Assembly (NCBI GenBank): GCA_035286365.1
Contig: DATHJZ010000069.1
Span: forward strand, 1-64,000
Reading direction: 5' to 3'
DNA length: 64,000 bases
Origin: CADEED01 sp035286365
Lineage (GTDB): Bacteria; Pseudomonadota; Gammaproteobacteria; Steroidobacterales; Steroidobacteraceae
This document shows, piece by piece, positions 8,495 through 18,677 of this stretch. A program made the position numbers and the translations under genes. The notes beneath the pieces are model-generated. The model was not told the DNA's origin, did no database searches, and saw only the letters and a list, made by a program, of their open reading frames with translations. Positions within the stretch are counted from its first letter, which is position 1. Each line of letters begins with the position of its first letter.

Positions 8495-11098
8495 TCAGAA
8501 CTTGAACGTCAGCTTGCCGTAGTAGTAAGCACCGTTGATGCCGAACGGTGAAAACGATGGCAGACCGCTGACATAGCCGGTGTCGATGCCGCTGGTCTCA
8601 TTGCCGAACTGGACGGTCCTGAACAAGCCATTGCGCTTGTTCGGATACTTGTCGAACACATTGGTCGCACCGACGGTCAACATCAGATTGTCCATGGCTT
8701 CGAACGCCACTTCGAGATTGGTGATCGGCGTCACCGGGATCTCGGTCCGGTAGTACCGCAACCCACTGACGTCATCGACCGCAGGGGTGCCGGCCGGAAT
8801 GTCGTCGGGATCGGGATAGTAAGCGTCGGTCGAACCACCGTCGTTCTCGTACTGCGCCGCCTTTCCGTAGATGAGCTCGTGGACGCTCAGGGTTACGCGG
8901 TCCCATTGGAATCGAGCACCGAGGTTCAACAGGAACTTCGGGGAAGTTTCCGTGAGGTCCGCCAGGGCCACCTTGTCGAACAGCGGCTGCACGCCGAGTT
9001 CGGGCGGCGTCTCGCGCACCGAGGTCACTTCCGTCTTGTTGTACGTGGCTGCCACGCTCCACTCGACGTTCCCTCCGCCAAGCTCCATGCCGTAGTTGAA
9101 CGCGAGGTCCACGCCACGAGTGCGGGTCGTCACACCGTTGGTGAACAGGTTGATACCGGTGTCGCCTTCCGCGGTAACCGCCGGATCGAGTACGTTGCCG
9201 TTCGCGATGATCGCGTCGACGATGGCCTGGGAGAACAGCTCGCCGCCGATGGTGCCGTAGAACGTGCTGGTTGCCGCGATGCGGTTGCGCACCTCGACCT
9301 GGTAGGCATCGAAGGTCAGCGACATCGACCGGTCGGGACGGAACACGAAGCCGGCCGAGTAGTTGGTCGACTTCTCGGGTTGCAACCCCGCTCCCAGGCC
9401 GAGCAACGCGGTCGCCGGAGCATTCGGCGGCATCTGCACGAAGGCGGTCGTCGGGCCGACGTTGGTGGCCGAGTAATACGACTCGGCCAGCGTCGGCGCA
9501 CGGAAGCCGGTGCTGGCAGTGCCGCGCAGCGCGAAGGAGTCCGTGATCTCATAACGCGCGCTGAGCTTGCCCACCGTGGTGTCGCCGAAGTCGCTGTAGT
9601 CCTCGTAGCGGCCGGCGAGATCGAGGCGCAGCGCCTCGAGCGGCGTGATCACGACATCGACATAGGCAGCCGTGACGTCGCGATCGTGACCGCCGGAATC
9701 TGAAATACTGATGCCGGGAAACGACTGACCGCCTTCCAAAAAGCGTGAGGCCGCATCGCCCGGCTCCGCCGTCCAGGTCTCCTTGCGATATTCGGCGCCG
9801 AACGCGAGGTTCATCGGTCCGGCGAGGCCAATATCGAACTCCTTGGTGATATCGGCGTTCGACGTCCACTGCGTCTGCGTGTACGTGCCGTCGTAGAAGT
9901 TCGTCGGTGTCTGACCCGTCTGACCGAACAACGATGCGTTGGCGGAATCACGCGTGAACATGTCGATCTCGTCCTTGCCGTAGGTCGACGAGATGTCCCA
10001 GTCCCAGGTGCCGGCGCTGCCCTTGAAGCCCAAGGTCGCCTGGTGATCGGTTTCCTCCGTTTCTTCGCGCGGGTTGAAGCCGAACGGCCTGAAGTAGGTC
10101 ACTTCGTCGGTGTCCGGGTCCGTGAAGGAAACACGGCTCGGGACCCGGTAGTTCTCGAACGAGGCGGCATGTTTGTCGCCGAAAGTGGCACCCGCATAGA
10201 TCTCGGAATTTTCGCCGATCGGGACGCCCGCGTTCAGTGCGACCGTTTTTATTTCGTAGGCGGCGTCGCCGAAGATCTTGTTGAGGTACGGATATCCAGC
10301 CGCGAACGGCATGTTCGAGTTCGGGTACGTCTCGAGATTGCTCTCTAGCAGCCCGCGCGGGTCGGGATCGCCGCGATTGGTGTGGGCGTGCTCGCGGTAT
10401 TCGGCGGTCACGTTGAAGTACGAACCGGTCATCGCCTCGAGGCCGATGTTGCCGGAGTAGTTCGAGGTGTCGCCGTCCCCGGCATAGTTGCCGCCGTGCG
10501 AGTAACTCACACTGGCGCCCGAGGGCTGCTTCTTCTGGATGATGTTGATGACGCCAGCGATGGCGTCCGTACCGTATTGGGCGGCCGCACCCTCGGTGAG
10601 TACTTCGACGTGATCGATCGAATCGACCGGCACGAAGTTGAGGTCGACGCCCGCGCCGCCCTGGTAGGGGCCGCCGAGGACGGCGAGACTGGCGGTCGTA
10701 TGGCGGCGCTTGCCGTTCACGAGCACCAGCGTGTGGTTGGGAGACAGACCGCGCATTCTTGCCTGCAGCGTCTGGTTCGCCATGTCGCCGCCGAAAGCCT
10801 GCGCGGTGAACGAGGGAACGAGATTCGCCAACGCGTTCATGAGGTCGGGCTTGCCGGCGGATTGAATGTCTTCGGCTGCGAGCACCTGCACTGGAGAGGA
10901 ACTCGTGAAGGTATCGACGCCCGTCGCGCGGGTGCCCGTGACGATCACAGTTTCCGGCTCGGGCTCCTCCGTAGCAACCTCTTGTGCGTGCAGCAGCGCA
11001 GGAGTGGCGGCGAACGGCAGCAAAACCGTGGATTTGAGCAGCCAGCTGTTGGCGGCTTTCTTCCCCGCCTTGCGCCGAGTTGCGCGATTGGTACGCAT
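8495..11098 (-). CDS. TonB-dependent outer-membrane receptor
   Basis: 867 residues. A long basic leader and hydrophobic signal ending HAQ|EVATEEPEP are followed by a TonB-box-like ETVIVTG, a plug domain (SSPVQVLAAEDIQSAGKPDLMNALANLVPSF, quoted in part as DLMNALANL) and a 22-strand-type barrel ending YGKLTFKF, with the terminal Phe typical of outer-membrane barrels. It imports a large substrate with TonB energy; the ligand cannot be read from sequence. ATG at 11098 follows GGGAGAA at suitable spacing; an upstream extension to 11227 is open but lacks a signal. No dedicated inner-membrane transporter lies next to it. Confidence 0.93.
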   Translation of the reverse strand: MRTNRATRRKAGKKAANSWLLKSTVLLPFAATPALLHAQEVATEEPEPETVIVTGTRATGVDTFTSSSPVQVLAAEDIQSAGKPDLMNALANLVPSFTAQAFGGDMANQTLQARMRGLSPNHTLVLVNGKRRHTTASLAVLGGPYQGGAGVDLNFVPVDSIDHVEVLTEGAAAQYGTDAIAGVINIIQKKQPSGASVSYSHGGNYAGDGDTSNYSGNIGLEAMTGSYFNVTAEYREHAHTNRGDPDPRGLLESNLETYPNSNMPFAAGYPYLNKIFGDAAYEIKTVALNAGVPIGENSEIYAGATFGDKHAASFENYRVPSRVSFTDPDTDEVTYFRPFGFNPREETEETDHQATLGFKGSAGTWDWDISSTYGKDEIDMFTRDSANASLFGQTGQTPTNFYDGTYTQTQWTSNADITKEFDIGLAGPMNLAFGAEYRKETWTAEPGDAASRFLEGGQSFPGISISDSGGHDRDVTAAYVDVVITPLEALRLDLAGRYEDYSDFGDTTVGKLSARYEITDSFALRGTASTGFRAPTLAESYYSATNVGPTTAFVQMPPNAPATALLGLGAGLQPEKSTNYSAGFVFRPDRSMSLTFDAYQVEVRNRIAATSTFYGTIGGELFSQAIVDAIIANGNVLDPAVTAEGDTGINLFTNGVTTRTRGVDLAFNYGMELGGGNVEWSVAATYNKTEVTSVRETPPELGVQPLFDKVALADLTETSPKFLLNLGARFQWDRVTLSVHELIYGKAAQYENDGGSTDAYYPDPDDIPAGTPAVDDVSGLRYYRTEIPVTPITNLEVAFEAMDNLMLTVGATNVFDKYPNKRNGLFRTVQFGNETSGIDTGYVSGLPSFSPFGINGAYYYGKLTFKF

Positions 11099-11526
11099 GA
11101 ATTTTTCTCCCGTATGGATGAGTTTTATTTCTCGCCGGACGCATCGCACCGTTTTGTTCTTGCTTTGAAGTCCATGAGCTGCGCACGGCAAGAATGCGGG
11201 AGGTGTTGCAATAATCCGGCCAACCACCGCGAGCGCAGTGAATGGCGCGCGCCGACACGGCCTAACAACTCGGGAAAACCCGCGGGAATGCGCGAGGTTG
11301 GATGCGATTGCGACTAACGCGCAAGAAGCGGAACCCGGCGTGTCGCCGGCGTGGGGAAAATGCGAAAGACGCGGGACCGCTGGCCGTTGTGGTGCACGTC
11401 ACTGGAAGTTTGGCGCGCAATCGCGCGAAAAATCCGCGTGCACGAAGTTAGGGCGCGCGTTGTTTGCCCGCAGCAACGGTTTGCGGATTTGGCACCGAAA
11501 AGGGGCCGCGCCTGTTCATGGCGCCA
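11099..11526. other. Intergenic region upstream of the TonB receptor
   Basis: About 430 bases without a convincing gene on either strand. It should hold the promoter of the receptor (minus strand). It contains one CCTAACAA octamer (11261-11268) and a spaced CGTGCAC/GTGCACG inverted pair around 11391-11442. I could not pick a confident -35/-10 pair. Confidence 0.4.
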
Positions 11527-11528
11527 GA

Positions 11529-11600
11529 GGGGACACTCCTATTTATCGGCCGCGCGACTCGCCAGACGAAGCGGCGCGCTCGATAAATAGGAATGTTCCC
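11529..11600. repeat. REP-like inverted repeat overlapping a 3' end
   Basis: Arms of 20 bases at 11529-11548 and 11581-11600 pair with two mismatches; their core is CTATTTATCG on the left and CGATAAATAG on the right, with GC-rich inner arms between. The GGGGACA..TCCTATTTAT type of arm is a REP family distinct from the element at 3784. The element contains the stop codon and the last ~20 codons of the metalloprotease gene on the minus strand. Confidence 0.65.
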
Positions 11601-14600
11601 TTCGCATCACCAGCATCAGCAGCAGCGCCAGGCCAAACCACTCCATCCGGCCGCCACCGCCGCCGGCAGTCTGCGCCTGTGGCGAACCGGCGCTATTCGA
11701 GATCTCGATCGCCACATCGCGCGCATCGTTGGCGGTGTTGCGGTCGTTGCTCGACGACAGCTTCAGCGAGCTCACGAAATTGCCGTTCGACGTGCCGCGC
11801 ACGCTTAAGGTCACGGTCGACGTGCTGTTCGCATCCAGGTCGGAAAAATCGCAACGCAGGACGGTCGACCCGCTGCAGATGGCATTCGAAGCCGAGATGC
11901 TCACCAGCGAAACTTGCGTCGGCAGCGTGATCTCGAGGCGCGTGTTGAAGGCGACCCCGTCGCCGTTGACCACCGAGATCTGCGGGAAGCTCAGCGCGGT
12001 CAATTTCGTTCCGCCCACGGCCGCAGCCACGCGCAGTTCGAGGTCGGTGGCACCGTAGGTCTCCACACGCCCCCATACCGCGTCGTTGCCGCTGAAGACG
12101 TCGCCGTCGGTCGCGACGCTCACCGCGACATCGTCGATGGAAGTGCCGTCGCCGGCCTTGTATCCCACCGTCACCACGACGCTGTCATTGGCCGGCAGGT
12201 CGGTGAACTCGCAGGTTCCGCCCTGCACCGAATCGAGCTGGCAGACACCGGCGCTGGCGCTGATCGATTCCACCGTCAACGTCGGTAGATAGTTTTCGGC
12301 GACGAAGCGCGCCGTCGCGAGCCCGCGCCGGCCGGTCGTCACGGTAAACGATTTCTCGCGCTGCTCGCCCGCCGTGAAGCGCGGCAGGTCGAGATTGCCC
12401 GTGACCGCGATATCGTTGAACGGCCGCACCAGCACCGCGCGCGTCAGCGAGTCGTTGTCGGGCGCCGTGTCGCCGGCCGCGGCCGTAGTGAACGTCACGT
12501 CGAAGCTGCCCGGTTCGGCAAACTCGGCGGTGTAGTCGACGAACAGCTGCGCGTTGCGCGCCATGTCCGGCAGCCGGCAGCGCGCGCGCTGCTCGTTCAG
12601 CAGCTCGCAGGCCGCGCCATTGTGAATCGAAGCCGAGCGCAGCCGACCCGCGGCGTGCAGATCGATGTCGAGCGTGCCGTTCGAAACGGTCTGTCGGCCG
12701 TTCGAGCGCAGTGTCACCTGGCCCTCGACGTCTTCGTCTTCGACGCCCGAGCCACCCGAGGCCATTGCGACCAGCAGGTCCACCAGGTTGTCGACGCGCA
12801 GTTGTATACCCGCAAAGTTGTTGGTGGCGTAGCCGTCGTCGCCGGCCTCCGCGGTCGCGTTGATGCTGGCAGTGACCGGGCGCGTGCCGTGCACGCGCAG
12901 TCGCACAATGCGGGTTTCGCCGGACGCGAGCGCACCCATGTCGCAGCGGAAGGTGATGGCATCGGGCCGCGTGCAGGTGACTCCGCCCGCGTCGATCGAA
13001 TCGACTTCGAGCGCATTGAGCGGCAGCGCAATCCACAGCGTCACGTTGGCGAGCGGCAGCGGACCGCGCGCGCGCAGCGTGTACGGCACTTCGTAGAGCG
13101 CGCCGACGCCGACATCCGTGGACGCGGGACCGGCGGTCAATTCGACGTCGTGCTCAGCCTGAATCCAGGCGGTGGCATTGGCGGAGTTGTTGGCAAAATC
13201 GCCGTCACCGGAAACGCTGACGTTGGCGCTCGCGAACAGGGTGCCGGCCGTGACCGCGTTGACGTTCACCGTCAATCGCCGCGTGATCCCCGCAGCGATT
13301 TCAGCGATGCTGCAGCTGACCGCGGACGCATTCACAGTGCAGGTTGCACCCGGCATCGCGGCCGCAACGATCGGCTGGTTGAGATTCACCGACAACACCG
13401 CGTTGCGCACGGCGAGCGCGCGCTGGCTCTTCACGTCGACGCGGATTTCGAGCGGCGCGCCGAGCGCGACCTCGGCTGCGCTCGCGGACATGGACACCGC
13501 GGCATCGACTCCGGAGCGCACCGATACGTTGAGCTGCTTGCTGTTGTTCGAGCTCAGCCGGTCGTTGTCGGCGCCGACGCGCGCCTGGACTTTGAAATTT
13601 GCCGCCAGGGCGCTGCGCGCGATGACGCTGACCTGTCGCTCCTCTCCCGCGGCAATCTCGTCGAAGGTGCATGTCGCGGTGAGACCCGTCACCGAGCAAT
13701 CGCCCTGCGAGGCCGTCGCCGAATCGATCGAGAACGCGGGATTATCGGGCAGCGTCACGGTGAGCACGGCGTTTGCCGCCGCGAGCGTGCCGCGAGAGGC
13801 GACCACCAATGGCAGCGTGATCGGCTGACCGCCCTCGCCGTTCACATTCGCAGACGGCGCAACCGCCGCGACATCTGCGAATTCCGCGTCGGTGATGCAG
13901 CTGGCCGAGTTGACTACCGGCCGCATGCGGTCGAGGCTGCACTGCGAGAAAGTCGCGTAGCCGCTGACCGCCGGCGCCATGATGAATCCGCCGCTGACGC
14001 CCGCGCACGGCGTGCCCGGCGCGCCATCGTGCTCGGCACCGAGGTTGTGACCCAGCTCGTGCGCCATGATGAGCGCCGAAATGGTCGTGCCGTAGGATTC
14101 CTGACTCACCGATACGCCGGTCTCGAGCGCGCAGACCGTGCCCACGTAGGCGATGCCCGCGGTACTCCCATCCAGGTCCTTGCCCGTCACGAGATGCGCC
14201 AGGCCACGCGCGCGCACTTCGGCGGTGGCGGCGCGATAGGCACCCAGCTGGTCGAGCAGAGTCGCGCCCCTGGTACTGGTGAGCGGATCGGCGTCCGCGG
14301 CCAGCATGCGCACGTCGGTGGCGAGCACGAGCAACCCGAGCTGCTCACTGAAGATGCCCTCGACGATGTTGAGGCGCGCGAGCATCGCCGCGACCGGATC
14401 CGTTTCCGCCGCGGCCAGCGCACTGTCCCCGATCAACGAGATTTCGAGCTGGCGCGTCAGCGTCGCCCCGATGATGCCCGGATCCTGGCCCAGGTCCCGC
14501 ATGATGGCCCGGTACTGGTCGAGGCCGGTCGAGATCTTCGAGGTGGGCGTGTCGTCGGCCAACGCGCAGAAATTGCGCGGCAACGCGTCCAGCGTGTCCG

Positions 14601-15030
14601 AGAGCCGGTAGACCACCGTCTGGGTGGGGCTCGCGGCGAGCGGGGTAGTTAGCTTGGCGGCAACCTTGCCGTAACTGGTGACGGCATAGAGGTCCTGGCC
14701 GTCCCAGATCGCCCCTTCGATGCCGGCGGCGGACTCGGTCAACCGCACCCACGAGCCCGGCTGGCCATCGAGCGAGCCGCGCACCAGGCGGTAGGTGCGC
14801 AACTGCTGCTTGCGCTGGGCCGAGAGCTTCGCGAGCACGCGCTCGTTGTCGATCAGGGTCAGTGAGAAACGCCGGCCATAGGCGTCGAATTGGGCGGAAC
14901 TTCCGCCCAGGGACAGCGAGACCGGCTCCGCGAACTGGATCTGCTCGGCGTTCGCCGTTTCAGTGGCGGAGACCGCCACCAGCAAGATAATCGCTGCCCA
15001 CAGCGGAAAACGGATTCCACTTCCTCGCAC
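11539..15030 (-). CDS. Reprolysin-like metalloprotease with GlyGly-CTERM tail
   Basis: 1163 residues with a signal peptide (ANA|EQIQF). A propeptide-like region runs to about 180, then a zinc metalloprotease domain (about 190-385) with HELGHNLGAEHD (zinc ligands His324, His328, His334; catalytic Glu325), the M12B/reprolysin signature. From about 390 to 1120 come repeated Ig-like modules of the DUF11/CARDB type. The C-terminus has a Gly run, one hydrophobic segment and Arg-Arg (GGGGRMEWFGLALLLMLVMRR), which fits the GlyGly-CTERM signal processed by rhombosortase in type II-secreting bacteria. After the Arg pair a ~20-residue tail is encoded by a REP-like element and is probably a late addition. 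A paralogue lies 74 bases upstream in the same direction. The substrate is unknown. Confidence 0.85.
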   Translation of the reverse strand: MRGSGIRFPLWAAIILLVAVSATETANAEQIQFAEPVSLSLGGSSAQFDAYGRRFSLTLIDNERVLAKLSAQRKQQLRTYRLVRGSLDGQPGSWVRLTESAAGIEGAIWDGQDLYAVTSYGKVAAKLTTPLAASPTQTVVYRLSDTLDALPRNFCALADDTPTSKISTGLDQYRAIMRDLGQDPGIIGATLTRQLEISLIGDSALAAAETDPVAAMLARLNIVEGIFSEQLGLLVLATDVRMLAADADPLTSTRGATLLDQLGAYRAATAEVRARGLAHLVTGKDLDGSTAGIAYVGTVCALETGVSVSQESYGTTISALIMAHELGHNLGAEHDGAPGTPCAGVSGGFIMAPAVSGYATFSQCSLDRMRPVVNSASCITDAEFADVAAVAPSANVNGEGGQPITLPLVVASRGTLAAANAVLTVTLPDNPAFSIDSATASQGDCSVTGLTATCTFDEIAAGEERQVSVIARSALAANFKVQARVGADNDRLSSNNSKQLNVSVRSGVDAAVSMSASAAEVALGAPLEIRVDVKSQRALAVRNAVLSVNLNQPIVAAAMPGATCTVNASAVSCSIAEIAAGITRRLTVNVNAVTAGTLFASANVSVSGDGDFANNSANATAWIQAEHDVELTAGPASTDVGVGALYEVPYTLRARGPLPLANVTLWIALPLNALEVDSIDAGGVTCTRPDAITFRCDMGALASGETRIVRLRVHGTRPVTASINATAEAGDDGYATNNFAGIQLRVDNLVDLLVAMASGGSGVEDEDVEGQVTLRSNGRQTVSNGTLDIDLHAAGRLRSASIHNGAACELLNEQRARCRLPDMARNAQLFVDYTAEFAEPGSFDVTFTTAAAGDTAPDNDSLTRAVLVRPFNDIAVTGNLDLPRFTAGEQREKSFTVTTGRRGLATARFVAENYLPTLTVESISASAGVCQLDSVQGGTCEFTDLPANDSVVVTVGYKAGDGTSIDDVAVSVATDGDVFSGNDAVWGRVETYGATDLELRVAAAVGGTKLTALSFPQISVVNGDGVAFNTRLEITLPTQVSLVSISASNAICSGSTVLRCDFSDLDANSTSTVTLSVRGTSNGNFVSSLKLSSSNDRNTANDARDVAIEISNSAGSPQAQTAGGGGGRMEWFGLALLLMLVMRREHSYLSSAPLRLASRAADK

Positions 15031-15104
15031 CGATGTGCCCCTTCGCCCTCCCAGGCGCTGTTTTTATTCGGCGCGGCATCAGATCGCGCGAACTGGCCGG
15101 CACC

Positions 15105-18100
15105 TTAGCGCGCGTGCACATGCACAGGGCGCCGATGCAACCGGTGGGAATTCGAATCAGTGACGCAAGCCGCAACGTTCAACGGCCGGACATAACGCGG
15201 GGTTGAATGCGGGCGTCGGGCGCGCCACGTGGCCAGCAACCCCAGAAATGCCAGTGCCAGCCATTCAAATCGGCCCCCGCCGCCGCCTCCACCACCGCTG
15301 CTCGAGCCGCCCCCGCTGCTGCCCCCACCGCCGTTCTGCGCGGTGACGCTCAATTCAACGGCGCCGCCATTGTTTCCGGCGGTTGAATCATTGGCGCTCT
15401 GCAGCGTCACATTGCTCGTGAACGTCCCGGGCCCGCTCGTGTTGAGCACGATGTCGATCGTCCTGGTTTCCCCGGGCTGAAACGGAAAGACTTCGCAGCG
15501 CAGGATCGACGTGCCGGTGCAGATCACGCCGCCACCCGACACCGATTCGACGGTGGTGAACGCCGCCAGTGGAATCTGCACGACGACGCTGCGCGCTGCG
15601 AACGCGCCGACGGCGGTCACTGTCACACGCGGAAAGGTCAGGCGTGTGCCGCTCATGGTCGTCGCGGTTGTCTGCGCCAGCTGCAGGCTCACGTCCGTAT
15701 ATGCGATGGTGGTGTAGGAAATGCTGGCGGAATTGTTCGCCTGATTTCGATCGACCGACGTTAAGGCGTAAACCGTCGCGGTGCCAATCACGTCGTCGCG
15801 CGTGGTGCGGTAAGTGACGGCCACAGGTATCGACGCATTTGCGGGGAGATCTCCAAGATCGCAGCGGCCGTTGCCATTGGAATCGATCAGACAAGCAACA
15901 CCCGCGGCGGTCATCGAGTCGATGTCCGGCCCGTAGGACGCGACCAGGATCACGCCCGGAACCGCGCGGACTCCCGTGGTGACGGTGAAGCCAACCACAT
16001 GGTCCTGTCCGGCGACGAGTTGCATCTGCGTCTCTGACGTCGTAATCCCGACATCGAGGTACGGACCGATGTTCAGGGTTGCCTCGCTCGTATTGTTGCT
16101 CGCGTTCAGATCACCGTCGGCGCTGATCGTGAGTTTCGCCACGTAGTCGCCCGGCGCATTGGAAATGTACGCGTAGGTGATGGAAGCACCGCCGACGTCA
16201 GCGAATGCGCCGGTACAGCGCGCGCGCTGCGCCGTCAGTAATGAACAGGCCCAGTTGTTGGCATTCGTCACGTTCATCGCCGTCAGGCGCACCGGCGCCG
16301 GAACCTCGAGCGTGGCGACGACGTTTTGCGCCGGCTGCAATCCGACCGATTCGATTCCCGCGAATGCGCTGCCCGGCTGTCCTTCGACGGCGGAAGAGAA
16401 AAGCGCGCTCGCGACCGCGTCGATCAACAGGTTGCTGTAGAGCTGCGTGACCGCTGAATTGCCCCGGATGAGATTTGGATTGAGGTGGTAAATCGACTGG
16501 CCCCCGAGAATGGAACCGCCGTTCGCCGTGGTGTGAAACCGCACGACCACCGTAAGGACAGTGCCTGGCGACAGGTCCCCGAAATGGCAAATTACCGTGG
16601 CCGGCGCGTTGACCGCTGGGCACGTGCCTGCGCTCGGTACCACGGAATCCAGAGTTCCGTTCCACGGCGGCGACACCCAGAACTCGGCATCGACGACCGG
16701 AATTCGACCGATCGCCGTGATGGTGAACGTGACCTGCTGGATCGTTCCCGGAACGAAGCGCAGCGAGTCCCGCGACGCGGTGATGGGCAGGTCGTTCTCG
16801 GATATCACGAGCACGGAATCCGTGGCGTAGTTATTGCTGCTGTCGCCATCACCCGCAACCTGTACCTGGGCGCTGACCGTCGTGCTGCCACGCGTTTCGC
16901 CGTGAACGTGCAGAACTATGCGCGTCGTCGCGCCCGAGAGGACGTCCGCGAGATCGCAACGAAGTCCGCCGAACGGGCCGTTCTCGGTCGTGTTCGTGCA
17001 TATGTGTGCGCCGGCGGTCGCGGAGTCGAATTTGAGTGAGCCCAGAGTCACCCAGATCTGACCACCATGCGCCGCCTGCGACCGCAGAGAAGTCACGTCC
17101 AGTGTGACTTCGAACGGGTCAGTCGCATAAGCCGACTCAGGCGTCACCGACATCGCAAGCTTGAGATCCACGGCTGAACTGAACCTGACGTTTGTCTGCG
17201 CCACCGAGTTCGATCGCAGATGGTCGTTCGTCGCGCTCACGGATGTCTCGAGAGTGATACTGACGGTCCGCGTGCTCACGAGTTTCAGTTCGACTACCCG
17301 ATCGGTCGCGGCCGGAATGTCGCCGAGCGAGCATTCCACGAGATTGTCGGTCACGGCGCAGGCGCCATTCGACAGCACCGCACCCCGGAAGGTTATCTCG
17401 CTGGTGGGAAGGTACATCCGAAGCTTTGCATCGCGCGCCGCGATGTTGCCCAGCGACCGCACGGTCACCGGCAGCGTGAATTCGACATTGGTGTTCGCAT
17501 CGATCACCGCCGGCGCCGCCACGCTCAGGTCCGCGTAGATAGGCGCCGAGATGCAAATGCCGCGCGCACGCGCGACCGATTGCAGCATGGAGCTGCGGCT
17601 GCATTGGGAGAAGGTCGAGCTGCCATTGAACGTGGGCCACATCACGTAGCCGTATTCGGTTGCAGCGCATGCGCCACCCGCTGAACCGTCATGCTCGGCG
17701 CCAAAGTTGTGGCCGATCTCGTGCGCCATGACCAACGCGGAATTCAGGAAGCCGAGCTCGATATCGCTCAGGGAAACGCCTCTGCGTGGATCGCACAGGG
17801 AATCCAGATACGCGATGCCGATGGTGTCGCCATCGAGATCCTTGTTGGTGAACAGGTGCGTGAGGCCGGCCGTGCGCAGTTCGGGACTCTGTTCGCGATA
17901 CGTCGCGAGTTGCTCGAGCAGGCGGCTTGCGTCAGTTGCCGTGAAGGGATCGCTGTCGCTCGATACCAGGCGAAACTCGGTCGGCGACAGCAACACGTGT
18001 ATCTGCTCCGCGAAGATGCCATCCACGATGTTCAGGCTGAATAGCATGGTCTCGCGCGGGGTCGTGCTCGCTTGCTGGAAAGAGGTGTCGGCAACCAGCG

Positions 18101-18677
18101 CGATTTCGAGCTGGTCAGAGGGCACGACAGTCGCGGCGAGTTGAGCGACAAGGGCCTGATACTGCTTGAGGCCTGAGACACCAGATTTTGGCTCGGCGTC
18201 GCTGCGGTCCTCGAGCCCGCAGAATGCCTCGGGCAGGCTGTTCAGGGTGTCCGACAGCCGATACACGACGGTTTGACCCGGCGCGGCATCGATGATCGGC
18301 GTGGTCAGGTTTTTCGCGATGCGCGCAAGGCTCGACACGACGTATAGATCGTGACCATCCCAGATCGCACCTTCGAGGCTCGCACCCATTTGCGTCAGGC
18401 GCACCCAGGACCCTGGCGCGCCATCGAGTTTTCCGCGCATGAGCTCCGTCCCGGCGAGTTGCGTCCGCTGGATCTCGGGCAGAATCGCGAGGAGTCGGTC
18501 GTTGGGTTCGAGTTCCAGGGAGAAGCGTCGGCCGTATGCGTCGAATTCGCTGTGTCCCGAGGTGGCCTTCAGCTGCACCTTTTCGGCAAACTGGATCTGC
18601 ATCTGCTTTTGTTGCGCGGACGCCGACACCGCGCCGAGCGCGAGCACGACCCAGAAGAGCCTTTTCGCAGCACCCAC
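15105..18677 (-). CDS. Reprolysin-like metalloprotease with GlyGly-CTERM (paralogue)
   Basis: 1190 residues if the GTG at 18677 is used, which is preceded by GGGGGAG (18684-18690) and begins the signal peptide (ending SASA|QQKQ); the frame stays open upstream to 18776 without a signal. Same architecture as its neighbour: DAYGRRFSLEL region, HEIGHNFGAEHD zinc site (His319, Glu320, His323, His329), then roughly seven DUF11-like repeats. Near the C-terminus a Ser/Gly run leads into RFEWLALAFLGLLATWRARR, a GlyGly-CTERM, followed by an unusual ~38-residue basic tail before the stop. The pair clearly arose by tandem duplication, with strong divergence in the repeats. Likely secreted or surface-exposed proteases. 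Confidence 0.85.
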   Translation of the reverse strand: MGAAKRLFWVVLALGAVSASAQQKQMQIQFAEKVQLKATSGHSEFDAYGRRFSLELEPNDRLLAILPEIQRTQLAGTELMRGKLDGAPGSWVRLTQMGASLEGAIWDGHDLYVVSSLARIAKNLTTPIIDAAPGQTVVYRLSDTLNSLPEAFCGLEDRSDAEPKSGVSGLKQYQALVAQLAATVVPSDQLEIALVADTSFQQASTTPRETMLFSLNIVDGIFAEQIHVLLSPTEFRLVSSDSDPFTATDASRLLEQLATYREQSPELRTAGLTHLFTNKDLDGDTIGIAYLDSLCDPRRGVSLSDIELGFLNSALVMAHEIGHNFGAEHDGSAGGACAATEYGYVMWPTFNGSSTFSQCSRSSMLQSVARARGICISAPIYADLSVAAPAVIDANTNVEFTLPVTVRSLGNIAARDAKLRMYLPTSEITFRGAVLSNGACAVTDNLVECSLGDIPAATDRVVELKLVSTRTVSITLETSVSATNDHLRSNSVAQTNVRFSSAVDLKLAMSVTPESAYATDPFEVTLDVTSLRSQAAHGGQIWVTLGSLKFDSATAGAHICTNTTENGPFGGLRCDLADVLSGATTRIVLHVHGETRGSTTVSAQVQVAGDGDSSNNYATDSVLVISENDLPITASRDSLRFVPGTIQQVTFTITAIGRIPVVDAEFWVSPPWNGTLDSVVPSAGTCPAVNAPATVICHFGDLSPGTVLTVVVRFHTTANGGSILGGQSIYHLNPNLIRGNSAVTQLYSNLLIDAVASALFSSAVEGQPGSAFAGIESVGLQPAQNVVATLEVPAPVRLTAMNVTNANNWACSLLTAQRARCTGAFADVGGASITYAYISNAPGDYVAKLTISADGDLNASNNTSEATLNIGPYLDVGITTSETQMQLVAGQDHVVGFTVTTGVRAVPGVILVASYGPDIDSMTAAGVACLIDSNGNGRCDLGDLPANASIPVAVTYRTTRDDVIGTATVYALTSVDRNQANNSASISYTTIAYTDVSLQLAQTTATTMSGTRLTFPRVTVTAVGAFAARSVVVQIPLAAFTTVESVSGGGVICTGTSILRCEVFPFQPGETRTIDIVLNTSGPGTFTSNVTLQSANDSTAGNNGGAVELSVTAQNGGGGSSGGGSSSGGGGGGGGRFEWLALAFLGLLATWRARRPHSTPRYVRPLNVAACVTDSNSHRLHRRPVHVHAR

